Shown here one piece after another: positions 17,068-24,932 of a stretch of 62,814 bases of DNA. The notes under the pieces were generated by a model that ran no database searches, was not told where the DNA came from, and was given only the letters and a program-made list of their open reading frames with translations. The translations under genes were made by a program, and so were the position numbers. Each line of letters begins with the position of its first letter. Positions within the stretch are counted from its first letter, which is position 1. The stretch comes from an uncultured Chloroflexota bacterium (lineage in GTDB: Bacteria; Chloroflexota; Dehalococcoidia; Lucifugimonadales; UBA1127): the NCBI GenBank assembly GCA_913045315.1, contig CAJWQJ010000013.1, positions 1 through 62,814 on the forward strand, in the 5' to 3' direction.

Positions 17068-17565
17068 ATGGCAGGACCAAAAATAGATTGGAGTAAATTT
17101 AGTATAGTACCTGATTATGATAGTCAGGATTGGTGGGAATTCACAAAAGAAGGCAAACTCATGGCAAGATTTTGTGATGATTGTAATCACGCTTGGTGGC
17201 CACCTAGTTCAATAGGTTGTTCAAGTTGTGGAAATTTTGAGACTACCACATGGAAAGAATCGAAGGGTTCGGGGACAGTGCATTCATTTATAGTTGTAAC
17301 TCAACCAATTCTTGGTGCATTTGTTGAAGCTGTTCCGTATGTTGCAGCAATCATTGAACTTGATGATTTGCAACATGGAAATGGGACACCTGTAATGCTT
17401 CAGGGTATTGTAGACGAAAGTGAGGAACAAGTTGGAATTGGGTCTCGCTTGGATATGTATTGGGAAACTGTTTCTGATGATGGAAAACAGAATCCCAGAT
17501 GGAAATTGTCTTCAAATCAACCTAGTGATATTTGGTTGTGGAGAGATACTGCATCTGAAGGATAG
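17068..17565 (+). CDS. Zn-ribbon/OB-fold DUF35 (ChsH2-like) acyl-CoA-associated protein
   Basis: A 165-residue protein with an N-terminal rubredoxin-like zinc ribbon (CDDCNHAWWPPSSIGCSSCG) and a C-terminal OB fold. DUF35 proteins partner thiolase-like enzymes and hydratases in CoA-ester metabolism, helping to bind the acyl-CoA. It is directly downstream of the Cys-less thiolase-like gene with AGGAGGG before its ATG, so the two form an operon and probably one complex. A strong hairpin terminator follows. Confidence 0.88.
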   Translation: MAGPKIDWSKFSIVPDYDSQDWWEFTKEGKLMARFCDDCNHAWWPPSSIGCSSCGNFETTTWKESKGSGTVHSFIVVTQPILGAFVEAVPYVAAIIELDDLQHGNGTPVMLQGIVDESEEQVGIGSRLDMYWETVSDDGKQNPRWKLSSNQPSDIWLWRDTASEG

Positions 17566-17575
17566 TTGATAAGAA

Positions 17576-17624
17576 TAACAAATAAAAAGCGAACATTCTT
17601 TGGATGTTCGCTTTTTATTTGTTA
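17576..17624. terminator. 21-bp perfect hairpin terminator
   Basis: Arms 17576-17596 and 17604-17624 are perfectly complementary around a 7-nt loop. The arms have A-rich and T-rich outer halves, so either strand ends in a U-rich run. It closes the thiolase-DUF35 unit. Confidence 0.9.
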
Positions 17625-17658
17625 AAATAATTGATCTTAATTGGAAGGATTTATTTGA

Positions 17659-18228
17659 ATGAGGATTGGACTTATAGCAGATAGTCACATTCCAACTCTA
17701 GCAGAAGAAATTCCTATTGAAGTAAAGAATGCCTTTGAATCTGTAGATTTAATCTTGCATGCTGGTGATATTCAAATGGCTAAAGCTCTCGATTGGCTTG
17801 AAACTATAGCACCAGTCATTGCTGCAACTGGAAATAACGACTATTTTTTTGAAGATCCTAGAATGCAAGAGGTCCAAATAATAGATATTGAAGGATTCAG
17901 AATTGGAATGATCCACGTTTTCACTTACCCTGAACGTGGTGGACTTTCTTTACAACATTATTTTAAACAAAAATTCAATGGTCCTGTTGATATTATAATT
18001 TATGGTGACACCCATGTTCCTGAGATCCTTTTTAGGGAAGGCATATTAATGGTTAATCCAGGTAGCCCAACAAGTCCCGGGCCAAATATGTATTTAGGAT
18101 TAGGTCATGTTGGAATATTGGATATTAATAATGGAAAAGCCCAAAGTTGGATTGTTTCAATAAAAGATCAACAAATATATGAACCAGCATTTATTGATGA
18201 TGAGTCTTGGCCAGATTTTCTACGATAA
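17659..18228 (+). CDS. Metallophosphoesterase, YfcE/MJ0936 family phosphodiesterase
   Basis: The 189-residue product carries the ordered metal-binding motifs of the calcineurin-like fold: IADSHI (D-x-H), HAGDIQ (GD), ATGNND (GNxD), a His in MIHVFTYP, and GDTHVP (GDTH). Members hydrolyse small phosphodiester or phosphomonoester substrates. The protein is cytosolic with no signal. The ribosome site is AAGGAT. The natural substrate is unknown. Confidence 0.9.
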   Translation: MRIGLIADSHIPTLAEEIPIEVKNAFESVDLILHAGDIQMAKALDWLETIAPVIAATGNNDYFFEDPRMQEVQIIDIEGFRIGMIHVFTYPERGGLSLQHYFKQKFNGPVDIIIYGDTHVPEILFREGILMVNPGSPTSPGPNMYLGLGHVGILDINNGKAQSWIVSIKDQQIYEPAFIDDESWPDFLR

Positions 18229-18277
18229 GATATATTTTTTAATTTCAAAAGATAAATTATTAATAATTAACTAGATA

Positions 18278-18286
18278 TGCTATAAT
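18278..18286 (+). promoter_or_regulatory. Extended -10 promoter for rpsT
   Basis: TGC-TATAAT fits an extended -10 (TGnTATAAT). No clear -35 precedes it. It lies 46 bp before the rpsT start codon and after a gene pointing the same way. Confidence 0.6.
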
Positions 18287-18332
18287 ACAGTTTCGTGTTA
18301 TTTAAACTTCTGCATCGAGGAGGATTTTACAA

Positions 18333-18587
18333 GTGCCCAGTATAAGGTCTGCAAGAGTAAGTAATCGCAGAATGCTTAGAAATCGTTCTATACGACGCAG
18401 TATTAGAACGTATCGAACAAATGCACAACGTGCATTTGAAACTGGTTCTTTAGATGAATCTCGCACTGCTGCTGGTTTGGTAACCAGAGTTCTTGATAAA
18501 GCAGCTCGCAAAGGTGTTATCCATCCGAATAAGGCTGCAAGATTAAAATCTCGCATAGCTAAGAAGCTTAATTCCATTGTTTCCTAA
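18333..18587 (+). CDS. rpsT: 30S ribosomal protein S20
   Basis: A small, very basic helical protein of 84 residues. The NRRMLRNRSIRRSIRTY stretch, AARKGVIHPNKAARLKSRI and the Lys/Arg density are diagnostic of bS20. The start is a GTG with GAGGAGG about 10 bases upstream. S20 binds 16S rRNA early in small-subunit assembly and is normally monocistronic, as here. The opposite-strand open frame over the same region is an artefact of its base composition. Confidence 0.93.
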   Translation: MPSIRSARVSNRRMLRNRSIRRSIRTYRTNAQRAFETGSLDESRTAAGLVTRVLDKAARKGVIHPNKAARLKSRIAKKLNSIVS

Positions 18588-18716
18588 GAATTAATTCTTT
18601 TCATAATTTTGCCATGCAAAGATTTATCAAATACGCATAGTTCTTAGTTTTTTGATTTTGAGTTAAACTTGGAATGCCTAATAATTTTTATTTATTTTTC
18701 TTTATAGGTTTTATGA

Positions 18717-19889
18717 ATGAACCCTGTTTTAATTTTGAGATTTTATCATGAAATTGTTCTTAAAAAAGGAAATAGATACCTTTTTGTTCAACAACTTCGA
18801 GAAAATATAAACAAAATTGTAAAAGGTTATGATGTCGATTCTCTAAAACATGGTCCAATGGTTACAACTATTTCCCTAAATAATCATTTGGATCTTGAAG
18901 CTTTAAAAGAACGCCTTGTGACCTTGAATGGAATTGAAAAATTTAGTATAGGATATCGAGTTTCTTTAGATATTCTTTCAATTGAAAAAGCAATAATGAA
19001 ATTGATTGAATGTAAAAAAGGAGATTCTTTCAAAATTCGAACTTCACGGACAGATAAAGTTTTTCATTTAAAATCGCCTGAAGTAAATAAATTATTTGGT
19101 GATTTTGTTAGAGAAAAATATGACTTAAAGGTTGATCTAAATAATCCTGATATTGTAGTGAATATTCAATTGTTAAAGAATAGTGCTCTTGTTTCGATAA
19201 ATGAAGAGATTGGAATTGGAGGTATGCCAGTTGGTGTTGGAGGATTGATGGCTATGATGCTATCTGGTGGGATTGATTCACCTGTTGCTGCACAAATGAT
19301 GATGAATAGAGGTGCTAAAGTTATATTTGTTCACTTCCATAGTTATCCTCTCGTTGATGGAACTTCAAAAGAAAAAGCCAAAGAGCTTACTGAGTTGTTA
19401 AATAGGTATCAATTTGATAGCACCTTACTTATGGTTCCGTTTGGCCAGATACAACAAAAATTGATCCTTACTACCCCTCCAGAGTACAGAGTTGTTCTCT
19501 ATAGGCGTTTCATGGTTAGGATTACTGAGCTTTTGGCAATTAAATATGGAGCAAAGGCAATTGTTACAGGTGAGTCTTTAGGGCAAGTAAGTTCTCAAAC
19601 AATTGAAAATATAAGTGTTATTGACAATGCCGTTAGGGAGTTACCCATGATTAGACCATTAATTGGAATGGATAAAAACTCTATAGTTACTGATGCAAGA
19701 CGTATCGGTTCGTATCCAATTTCTATTATCCCTGATCAAGATTGTTGCTCTCTTTTTGTTCCTAAGCATCCAGTTACTAAGGGAAGCTTGAAATTGGTCG
19801 AGTCAATAGAAGAAAACCTACCAATATCGCAAATGGTAACTGAAGCAGCAGACCTTGCTGAATCTCTCCATTTCCATTGGCCAAATTAG
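18717..19889 (+). CDS. thiI: tRNA 4-thiouridine synthetase ThiI (no rhodanese domain)
   Basis: Adenylates U8 of tRNA for sulfur insertion and may supply sulfur for the thiazole of thiamine. Residues 1-60 form a ferredoxin-like domain, about 60-165 a THUMP domain, and the rest a PP-loop ATPase with the SGGIDSPVA signature. At 390 residues it lacks the C-terminal rhodanese domain of E. coli ThiI, as in Bacillus-type ThiI, which depend on a partner sulfurtransferase or desulfurase. A class V aminotransferase-like gene is nearby at 24.9-26.1 kb, though there is no direct linkage. Confidence 0.92.
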   Translation: MNPVLILRFYHEIVLKKGNRYLFVQQLRENINKIVKGYDVDSLKHGPMVTTISLNNHLDLEALKERLVTLNGIEKFSIGYRVSLDILSIEKAIMKLIECKKGDSFKIRTSRTDKVFHLKSPEVNKLFGDFVREKYDLKVDLNNPDIVVNIQLLKNSALVSINEEIGIGGMPVGVGGLMAMMLSGGIDSPVAAQMMMNRGAKVIFVHFHSYPLVDGTSKEKAKELTELLNRYQFDSTLLMVPFGQIQQKLILTTPPEYRVVLYRRFMVRITELLAIKYGAKAIVTGESLGQVSSQTIENISVIDNAVRELPMIRPLIGMDKNSIVTDARRIGSYPISIIPDQDCCSLFVPKHPVTKGSLKLVESIEENLPISQMVTEAADLAESLHFHWPN

Positions 19890-19943
19890 TCAATTAACTT
19901 TTCTTATTAGAGATGACCCCAAAGTAGTTCTAATGATTTTAAA

Positions 19944-20234
19944 CTAATCGGAGGAAGGAAGTTTTTTGGGTTGTTGGACTTCCATTGGGTTTCCATTATA
20001 TCGAAGATCACATTGACCAGCTTTTGTTACTAAAACCACAACATCACCGTCTTCCGACTGATAGCGACGACCTAGTGTCAACTCTTCTCCACCTGAATTA
20101 GTTCCTGAAAAGTCATCTCCAGAACCTTTTATCACTAGTGCAACTTCACCGTCACTTAGTGTGCCGTCTCCAGCTTTGGTTACTATCATTTCAGCACCTG
20201 TAGGGCTTACGTAACGTTTTCCAGCTTGTGCCAT
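19944..20234 (-). CDS. Tandem desulforedoxin-like protein with metal cysteines lost, 96 aa
   Basis: Two similar units, about residues 5-36 and 55-86, each align with the small desulforedoxin-like protein encoded just upstream. Both keep the frame GKRY/GRRY...VTKAG. Where the intact proteins have C-x-x-C and C-C, this one has S-P-T-G and S-D in unit 1 and S-E-D-G and Y-N in unit 2. Only one Cys (Cys75) remains, outside the ligand positions. The gene has a strong AGGAGG ribosome site and is 31 bp from its intact neighbour. It should fold as the same beta module but cannot hold the Fe(Cys)4 site. The role is unknown. The homology is my reading of aligned motifs. Confidence 0.7.
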   Translation of the reverse strand: MAQAGKRYVSPTGAEMIVTKAGDGTLSDGEVALVIKGSGDDFSGTNSGGEELTLGRRYQSEDGDVVVLVTKAGQCDLRYNGNPMEVQQPKKLPSSD

Positions 20235-20265
20235 GAATTTTGCCTCCTAATTTACTTTCTTTTAT

Positions 20266-20430
20266 TTAAGTATGCGTCTCATTGGATTCTACTATATATT
20301 CATGATCTTTGTATTTACGGAGAATCATTTTTTCTCCACAACACTCCAATATTCCATCGCTATCTTTTACTATTATTAACTCAGCGGCACATTTCTCACA
20401 CAGATACCTCAGAGTTTTTTGAGTATCCAA
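20266..20430 (-). CDS. Small desulforedoxin-like Fe(Cys)4 protein, 54 aa
   Basis: Begins at TTG with GGAGAC 8 nt upstream. Residues RYLCEKC and LECCGEKM give Cys11, Cys14, Cys30 and Cys31 in exactly the spacing of the other small protein near 15.6 kb, and of desulforedoxin. It has a short charged C-terminal tail. A near-perfect sigma70 promoter (20467-20495) sits in front of it, so it is transcribed independently of trxB upstream, and likely together with the degenerate paralogue downstream. A redox or oxygen-defence role is inferred from the metal site and the trxB neighbour. Confidence 0.8.
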   Translation of the reverse strand: MDTQKTLRYLCEKCAAELIIVKDSDGILECCGEKMILRKYKDHEYIVESNETHT

Positions 20431-20466
20431 AAAGAGTCTCCAGAATTGATATTCAATTGAGGCGAT

Positions 20467-20495
20467 ATTATAAAAATGCTATCGATTACAGTCAA
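20467..20495 (-). promoter_or_regulatory. Near-consensus sigma70 promoter for the desulforedoxin-like gene pair
   Basis: On the minus strand, TTGACT (20490-20495) and TATAAT (20467-20472) are spaced by 17 bp. The -10 matches consensus fully and the -35 in five of six bases. The start codon lies 37 bp downstream. Confidence 0.8.
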
Positions 20496-20536
20496 GGTCA
20501 AAAGAATATAGAAAATTTGAGAACAGTATCGTGGAA

Positions 20537-21457
20537 TTAAGATTCAGATAAATATTCATAGGTTGACATAGCTGCAGTTATCCCATCGCCAACTGCTTCA
20601 CCTAGTTGACGAAAAGAATGTTGTCTTACGTCTCCAGCAGCAAATACACCTTCTATATTTGTTTTCATTTTAATGTCGGTAAGAATGTGTCCACCTGAAT
20701 CTGTTTCAACAGCATTTAATGCAAAATTACTATTGGGATGGAATCCTACATATATGAAAGTTCCGTCAGTATAATGTTCATATAAGGATCCATCCTTGAG
20801 ATTTTCTAGCAGAATTCTATCAACATTTCCATTTCCACGAATCTCACGAACAACATGACTCCATACAAAGTTCATATTTGGTGTTTCGAAAGCACGTTGT
20901 TGAAGGACAGGACTTGCACGAAGTTGATCTCGTCTATGAATCACAGTAACACTATTCACGATTCGCGTTAAGTATAATCCTTCGTCTATAGCAGCATCGC
21001 CTCCGCCTACTACTACCACGTCTTGACCTTTGAAAAAATTAGCATCACAGGTTGCACAGTAAGAAACTCCTCTTCCAGAAAATTCATCTTCACCAGGAAC
21101 TTCTAATTTATTATGTTCTCCTCCAGCAGTTAAAATTACTGCTTTTGCTGAATAAGAATTGTCGTTTCCTTTAACAACTTTAATTGGTTTTTCTAATTCA
21201 AGACTGATAACTTCGTCGGTGACGATATTAGCTCCAAATCGTACTGCTTGATCGTGCATTCGTTGGGAAAGTTCTGGACCAAGTATACCATCCGGAAATC
21301 CTGGATAATTCTCTACTTCAGCTGTGATATTTATTTGTCCACCAGGGGCAAGTTGTTCTAATACAAGTGTATTGAGTTGAGCTCTGCAAGTGTAAATAGC
21401 TGCACTTAAACCTGCTGCACCAGCACCGACAATTATAACGTCATAATCAGTTTCCAT
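20537..21457 (-). CDS. trxB: Thioredoxin-disulfide reductase (TrxB)
   Basis: FAD- and NADPH-dependent flavoprotein that reduces thioredoxin. The N-terminal VIIVGAGAAGLSAAIY binds FAD, CATC is the redox-active pair, GGGDAAIDEG and HRRDQLRAS form the NADPH site, and AAGDVRQHSFRQ closes the FAD fold. Length is normal (306 residues from the ATG at 21457; a TTG 18 bases upstream is possible). It precedes the small desulforedoxin-like gene by 106 bp, but that gene has its own promoter. Confidence 0.92.
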   Translation of the reverse strand: METDYDVIIVGAGAAGLSAAIYTCRAQLNTLVLEQLAPGGQINITAEVENYPGFPDGILGPELSQRMHDQAVRFGANIVTDEVISLELEKPIKVVKGNDNSYSAKAVILTAGGEHNKLEVPGEDEFSGRGVSYCATCDANFFKGQDVVVVGGGDAAIDEGLYLTRIVNSVTVIHRRDQLRASPVLQQRAFETPNMNFVWSHVVREIRGNGNVDRILLENLKDGSLYEHYTDGTFIYVGFHPNSNFALNAVETDSGGHILTDIKMKTNIEGVFAAGDVRQHSFRQLGEAVGDGITAAMSTYEYLSES

Positions 21458-21534
21458 TATTAATTTTTTCCCCAATTACAAACATAGAGAGTTTCATTTG
21501 CGTAAATTGAATGCCTTTTATTTATTATACAACA

Positions 21535-22734
21535 CTACGGAATAATGTTTCCAAGTATAGCAGTTCCAGAGGCCGAAAACATTCCCCCAGGTCCATGCAC
21601 AAGCGCTATTTTAGAAGTTTGTGAAGGGTCTTTTCTAGACATCGTTTGTCGTTCCCCAGCTTGGCCTCTTAGTTGTTGCACAGCTTCAAGTATAATAAAC
21701 ATTCCATACATCCCAGGGTGAGTATAGGACAATCCTCCACCATTGGTATTTATTGGAAGTGACCCATTAGGTGCAGCACGACCGTCGAGGAAATAATTTA
21801 CTCCTTCACCGGGTTTTGAGAATCCTAAAGCATCTAAAGCATAAACCGGAGTATGAACGAAAGCATCATAAAGTTCTAAAACATCTATATCCTCATGGTT
21901 AATTCCAGCCATATCGAAAGCTCTCCCTCCAGAAAGTTGAAATGCCTTGGATTGGTTGAAATCTTCCATTTGAGAGATCATTTGATGTCCAATAGCTTCG
22001 CCAGTTCCAAGCAAGTAAACTGGTTTAGTAGGTAAATCTTTAGCTCTATCAGCTGTAGTTAAAATTATAGAACCTGCTGCATCTGTAACCAAACAGCACA
22101 TGAACAACGTCACAGGATATGCAACCATTCTACTTTCCATTACATCTTCTACTCTCAATTCTCCGCTGTGATATGCTGGATCCCATATCATTGCTCTTGG
22201 GTTTTTTCTTGCCCATGATCTGGTGGATATTGCTACCTCTGCGAATTGTTCTCTAGTAACACCATAAGTATTCATGTATTGCATCATAGTCATTGGGAAA
22301 GTTGTTGGTGCTCCGAATACACCCCATGGTATTTCAAATTGTCCAGCAGGACTTGATGGTCCTGGAGAAGGTCTGTCCACACCTACCCTTGAACGACCAC
22401 TCTCCCCATGACTAATTAAAGCGTAGTTGCACATTCCATGGTATAAGGCCATCATTGCATGTTCCATCATTATGACGAAAGAGCATCCTCCGACAGATGT
22501 ACCATCAATAAACCGAGGTTGTAAGCCTAAGTATTCACATAATACTGCTGGATTTGTTCCAGCGGTAAAGACTGCATCAATATCAGACTTTTTCAATCCA
22601 GCGTCAGCAATTGCATTCCTTGCACCTTCTGCATGAAGTTGAAGTACAGATTTATTTGGAACTACTCCAATCTCATCACTTTCGGCAGCTCCAACTATTG
22701 CTACTTGCCCCTTGAGTTCTTTATAACCAGCCAT
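21535..22734 (-). CDS. Thiolase-like acetyl-CoA acetyltransferase family protein
   Basis: A 399-residue member of the SCP-x/acetyl-CoA acetyltransferase group, with VAIVGAAESDEIG at the N-terminus and the C-terminal NTNGGGLSYTHPG block. Unlike the paralogue at 15.8-17.1 kb, it has a Cys in VGGCSFVIMMEHA, near the nucleophile position. It has no DUF35 partner beside it. It likely acts on a CoA ester in side-chain or fatty-acid breakdown, but the substrate and true thiolase activity are unproven. The ribosome site GGGAGG is strong. Confidence 0.85.
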   Translation of the reverse strand: MAGYKELKGQVAIVGAAESDEIGVVPNKSVLQLHAEGARNAIADAGLKKSDIDAVFTAGTNPAVLCEYLGLQPRFIDGTSVGGCSFVIMMEHAMMALYHGMCNYALISHGESGRSRVGVDRPSPGPSSPAGQFEIPWGVFGAPTTFPMTMMQYMNTYGVTREQFAEVAISTRSWARKNPRAMIWDPAYHSGELRVEDVMESRMVAYPVTLFMCCLVTDAAGSIILTTADRAKDLPTKPVYLLGTGEAIGHQMISQMEDFNQSKAFQLSGGRAFDMAGINHEDIDVLELYDAFVHTPVYALDALGFSKPGEGVNYFLDGRAAPNGSLPINTNGGGLSYTHPGMYGMFIILEAVQQLRGQAGERQTMSRKDPSQTSKIALVHGPGGMFSASGTAILGNIIP

Positions 22735-22817
22735 GAGAATCCTCCCACTACCCTAATAAAAGGGAGTCTATAGAGTATTGGTAGTACGTGTCAATGGAAG
22801 CATTGATTGCTTTCAAA

Positions 22818-23756
22818 TTAATAATTTTCCAAAATGTCATCTACTTCTTTTTTTTCTGACTCAGTAAGTTGCCAATCACTGGCTTTCGCATTTGCAATTA
22901 CCTGTTCAGGTTTTGTAGCACCAGCAATAACTGATCCTACTGACCGATGGGCAAGAAGCCATGAAATTGCTAACTCTCCGATACTATGATCATGTTGAGT
23001 CGCCCAATTTTGGAGTTGATCAACCAAGTCGAGATAATCTTGACGTAAAAATCTTGTTGCCATGGGACCAGCCGATAAACGAGTTCCTTCTGGAGCTGGT
23101 TTTCCTTTCTGATACTTGCCTGTTAACAGACCACTATAGAGTGGGAAATACGGAATTACAGATATGTTATATTTGTCACATAGTGGTAACAGTTCTTTTG
23201 CTACCTTTCTTTCAATCATACTGAATTCAGGTTGTTCACTTACAAATTGTGTTAAATGTTGATTCTGAGATGTTAAAACGGCTTCACATAGCTGCCATGC
23301 AGCATAATTTGATGAGCCAATATATCGTACCTTTCCGGCATGAACTAGATCATCTAAGGCACTCAAGGTTTCATCAATAGGAGTTTCTGGATCAGGGAAG
23401 TGAATTTGATATAAATCTATATAATCTGTTTGTAGGCGCATTAGGCTTTTATCTATTTGGTCCATTATGTGTTTTCGAGATGCACCTCGCTGATTAGGGC
23501 CTTCACCAACTTGACTTGCAACTTTAGTGGCAATAATCGCATCGTGTCGTTTCTTCTTAAGAGCTTTACCAATAAATTCTTCAGATAATCCTTTCCCATA
23601 AGAATTTGCAGTATCTATAAAGTTGATACCTTCATCTAAAGTTTGATTGAGTACTTTGACCGTTTGTTCGTAGTCTATTCGTCCACCAAAATTGTTAGTT
23701 CCTAATCCTACTACAGATACTTCGAGCCCAGAATTCCCCAACTTTCTATACTGCAT
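22818..23756 (-). CDS. Aldo/keto reductase
   Basis: A 312-residue NADPH-dependent (beta/alpha)8 reductase. The catalytic Asp and Tyr are in FIDTANSYGKGLSE, the Lys in IATKVAS, and the His in YQIHFPD. The C-terminal VIAGATKPEQV segment belongs to the NADP-binding end. It looks like the YajO/YhdN-type group acting on small carbonyls. The ribosome site is AGGAG. Its specificity cannot be read. Confidence 0.9.
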   Translation of the reverse strand: MQYRKLGNSGLEVSVVGLGTNNFGGRIDYEQTVKVLNQTLDEGINFIDTANSYGKGLSEEFIGKALKKKRHDAIIATKVASQVGEGPNQRGASRKHIMDQIDKSLMRLQTDYIDLYQIHFPDPETPIDETLSALDDLVHAGKVRYIGSSNYAAWQLCEAVLTSQNQHLTQFVSEQPEFSMIERKVAKELLPLCDKYNISVIPYFPLYSGLLTGKYQKGKPAPEGTRLSAGPMATRFLRQDYLDLVDQLQNWATQHDHSIGELAISWLLAHRSVGSVIAGATKPEQVIANAKASDWQLTESEKKEVDDILENY

Positions 23757-23943
23757 AGTACTCTCCTAATTGCCTAATTGTGCTGATGTTCAAATTATAA
23801 TAGTTTTCAGATTATACACTGAACGATGAAGTTGTAATAACTTCGTAAAAAGTGTAGAAATTGCATTATCTTATTCATAATACAAAAGCAATGTTGATAA
23901 TAATAAAATAGTTAAAAATGTAAATATTATAGTGGAGGGAAAA

Positions 23944-24924
23944 ATGATTGCTGCTGTCATAGATAATCCGGGAGGTCCTGATGCATTTACCCTGAGAGAT
24001 ATTGATGAGCCTGAATTTGGCCCAGATGAAGTTTTAATTCAGGTTAAGGCTACTGCTTTAAACCGTGCAGACTTAATGCAGCGACGCGGGAGATATCCTG
24101 CCCCAGATGGAATTGATCAAAGAATTCCAGGGCTTGAGATGGCGGGAGTTGTAGAGCAAATTGGAGCGAGGGTTACATCTTTTTCTCAGGGTGACAGAGT
24201 TTTTGCACTGTTAGGAGGAGGAGGGTATGCGGAAAAGGTTGTGGTACATGAAAGAATGTTGATGAATATTCCTCAGAACCTTAGTTTTGAAGATGCGGCA
24301 GGTGTACCAGAGGTTTTTTTTACTGCATATGATGCATTATTCAATCAGGCAAAATTGAAAATGGGAGAATCATTACTGATACATGCTGCTGGTAGTGGTG
24401 TTGGTACTGCTGCAATTCAATTAGCTCATCAAATGAGTGTTTCTGTTTTTGGCACCGCAGGATCTAAAGAAAAGCTTTTTGAGGCAGAGAAACTTGGGTT
24501 AGATATCGGAATTAATTACAAAGAGGAAGACTTTTCAAAGAAAATTGAAGAATCAACAAAAGGCTCTGGTGTGAATGTTATTTTGGATGTTATTGGAGCT
24601 CCTTATTGGGAACAAAATCTTAATTCGCTTTCACAGAAAGGGCGAATGGTTTTAGTTGGAGCAATGGGAGGTAGGTTACTAGAGACTAATTTGGGGCTTT
24701 TAGGACCCAAGAGATTAAGAATTCATGGAACAGTATTAAGATCTCGACCTATAGAAGAAAAAATAACTCTTACTCAACAAATTGTATCAAGTGTGCTTCC
24801 ACTACTTGAATCAGGCAAGATACATTCAGTTACAGATAGTGTTTTTCCACTATCTAATGTAGCTGAAGCTCACCAGAGAATGGAAGACAATCTTAATTTT
24901 GGGAAAATTATACTCAGTATATAG
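23944..24924 (+). CDS. NAD(P)H:quinone oxidoreductase, PIG3/zeta-crystallin type MDR
   Basis: A zinc-free medium-chain reductase of 326 residues. ALNRADLMQRRG and GLEMAG mark the PIG3 group, and AAGSGVGTAAIQLA is the NADPH-binding loop. GGAGGGAAAA directly precedes the ATG at 23944, so that start is preferred over an upstream GTG. The enzyme reduces quinones or enones by one- or two-electron transfer. It is convergent with the aminotransferase gene. Confidence 0.88.
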   Translation: MIAAVIDNPGGPDAFTLRDIDEPEFGPDEVLIQVKATALNRADLMQRRGRYPAPDGIDQRIPGLEMAGVVEQIGARVTSFSQGDRVFALLGGGGYAEKVVVHERMLMNIPQNLSFEDAAGVPEVFFTAYDALFNQAKLKMGESLLIHAAGSGVGTAAIQLAHQMSVSVFGTAGSKEKLFEAEKLGLDIGINYKEEDFSKKIEESTKGSGVNVILDVIGAPYWEQNLNSLSQKGRMVLVGAMGGRLLETNLGLLGPKRLRIHGTVLRSRPIEEKITLTQQIVSSVLPLLESGKIHSVTDSVFPLSNVAEAHQRMEDNLNFGKIILSI

Positions 24925-24932
24925 GAGCAAGC

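Noticed and set aside
18302-18577. Minus-strand open frame covering rpsT.
   Set aside because: It is the reverse of the S20 gene, which is unambiguous.
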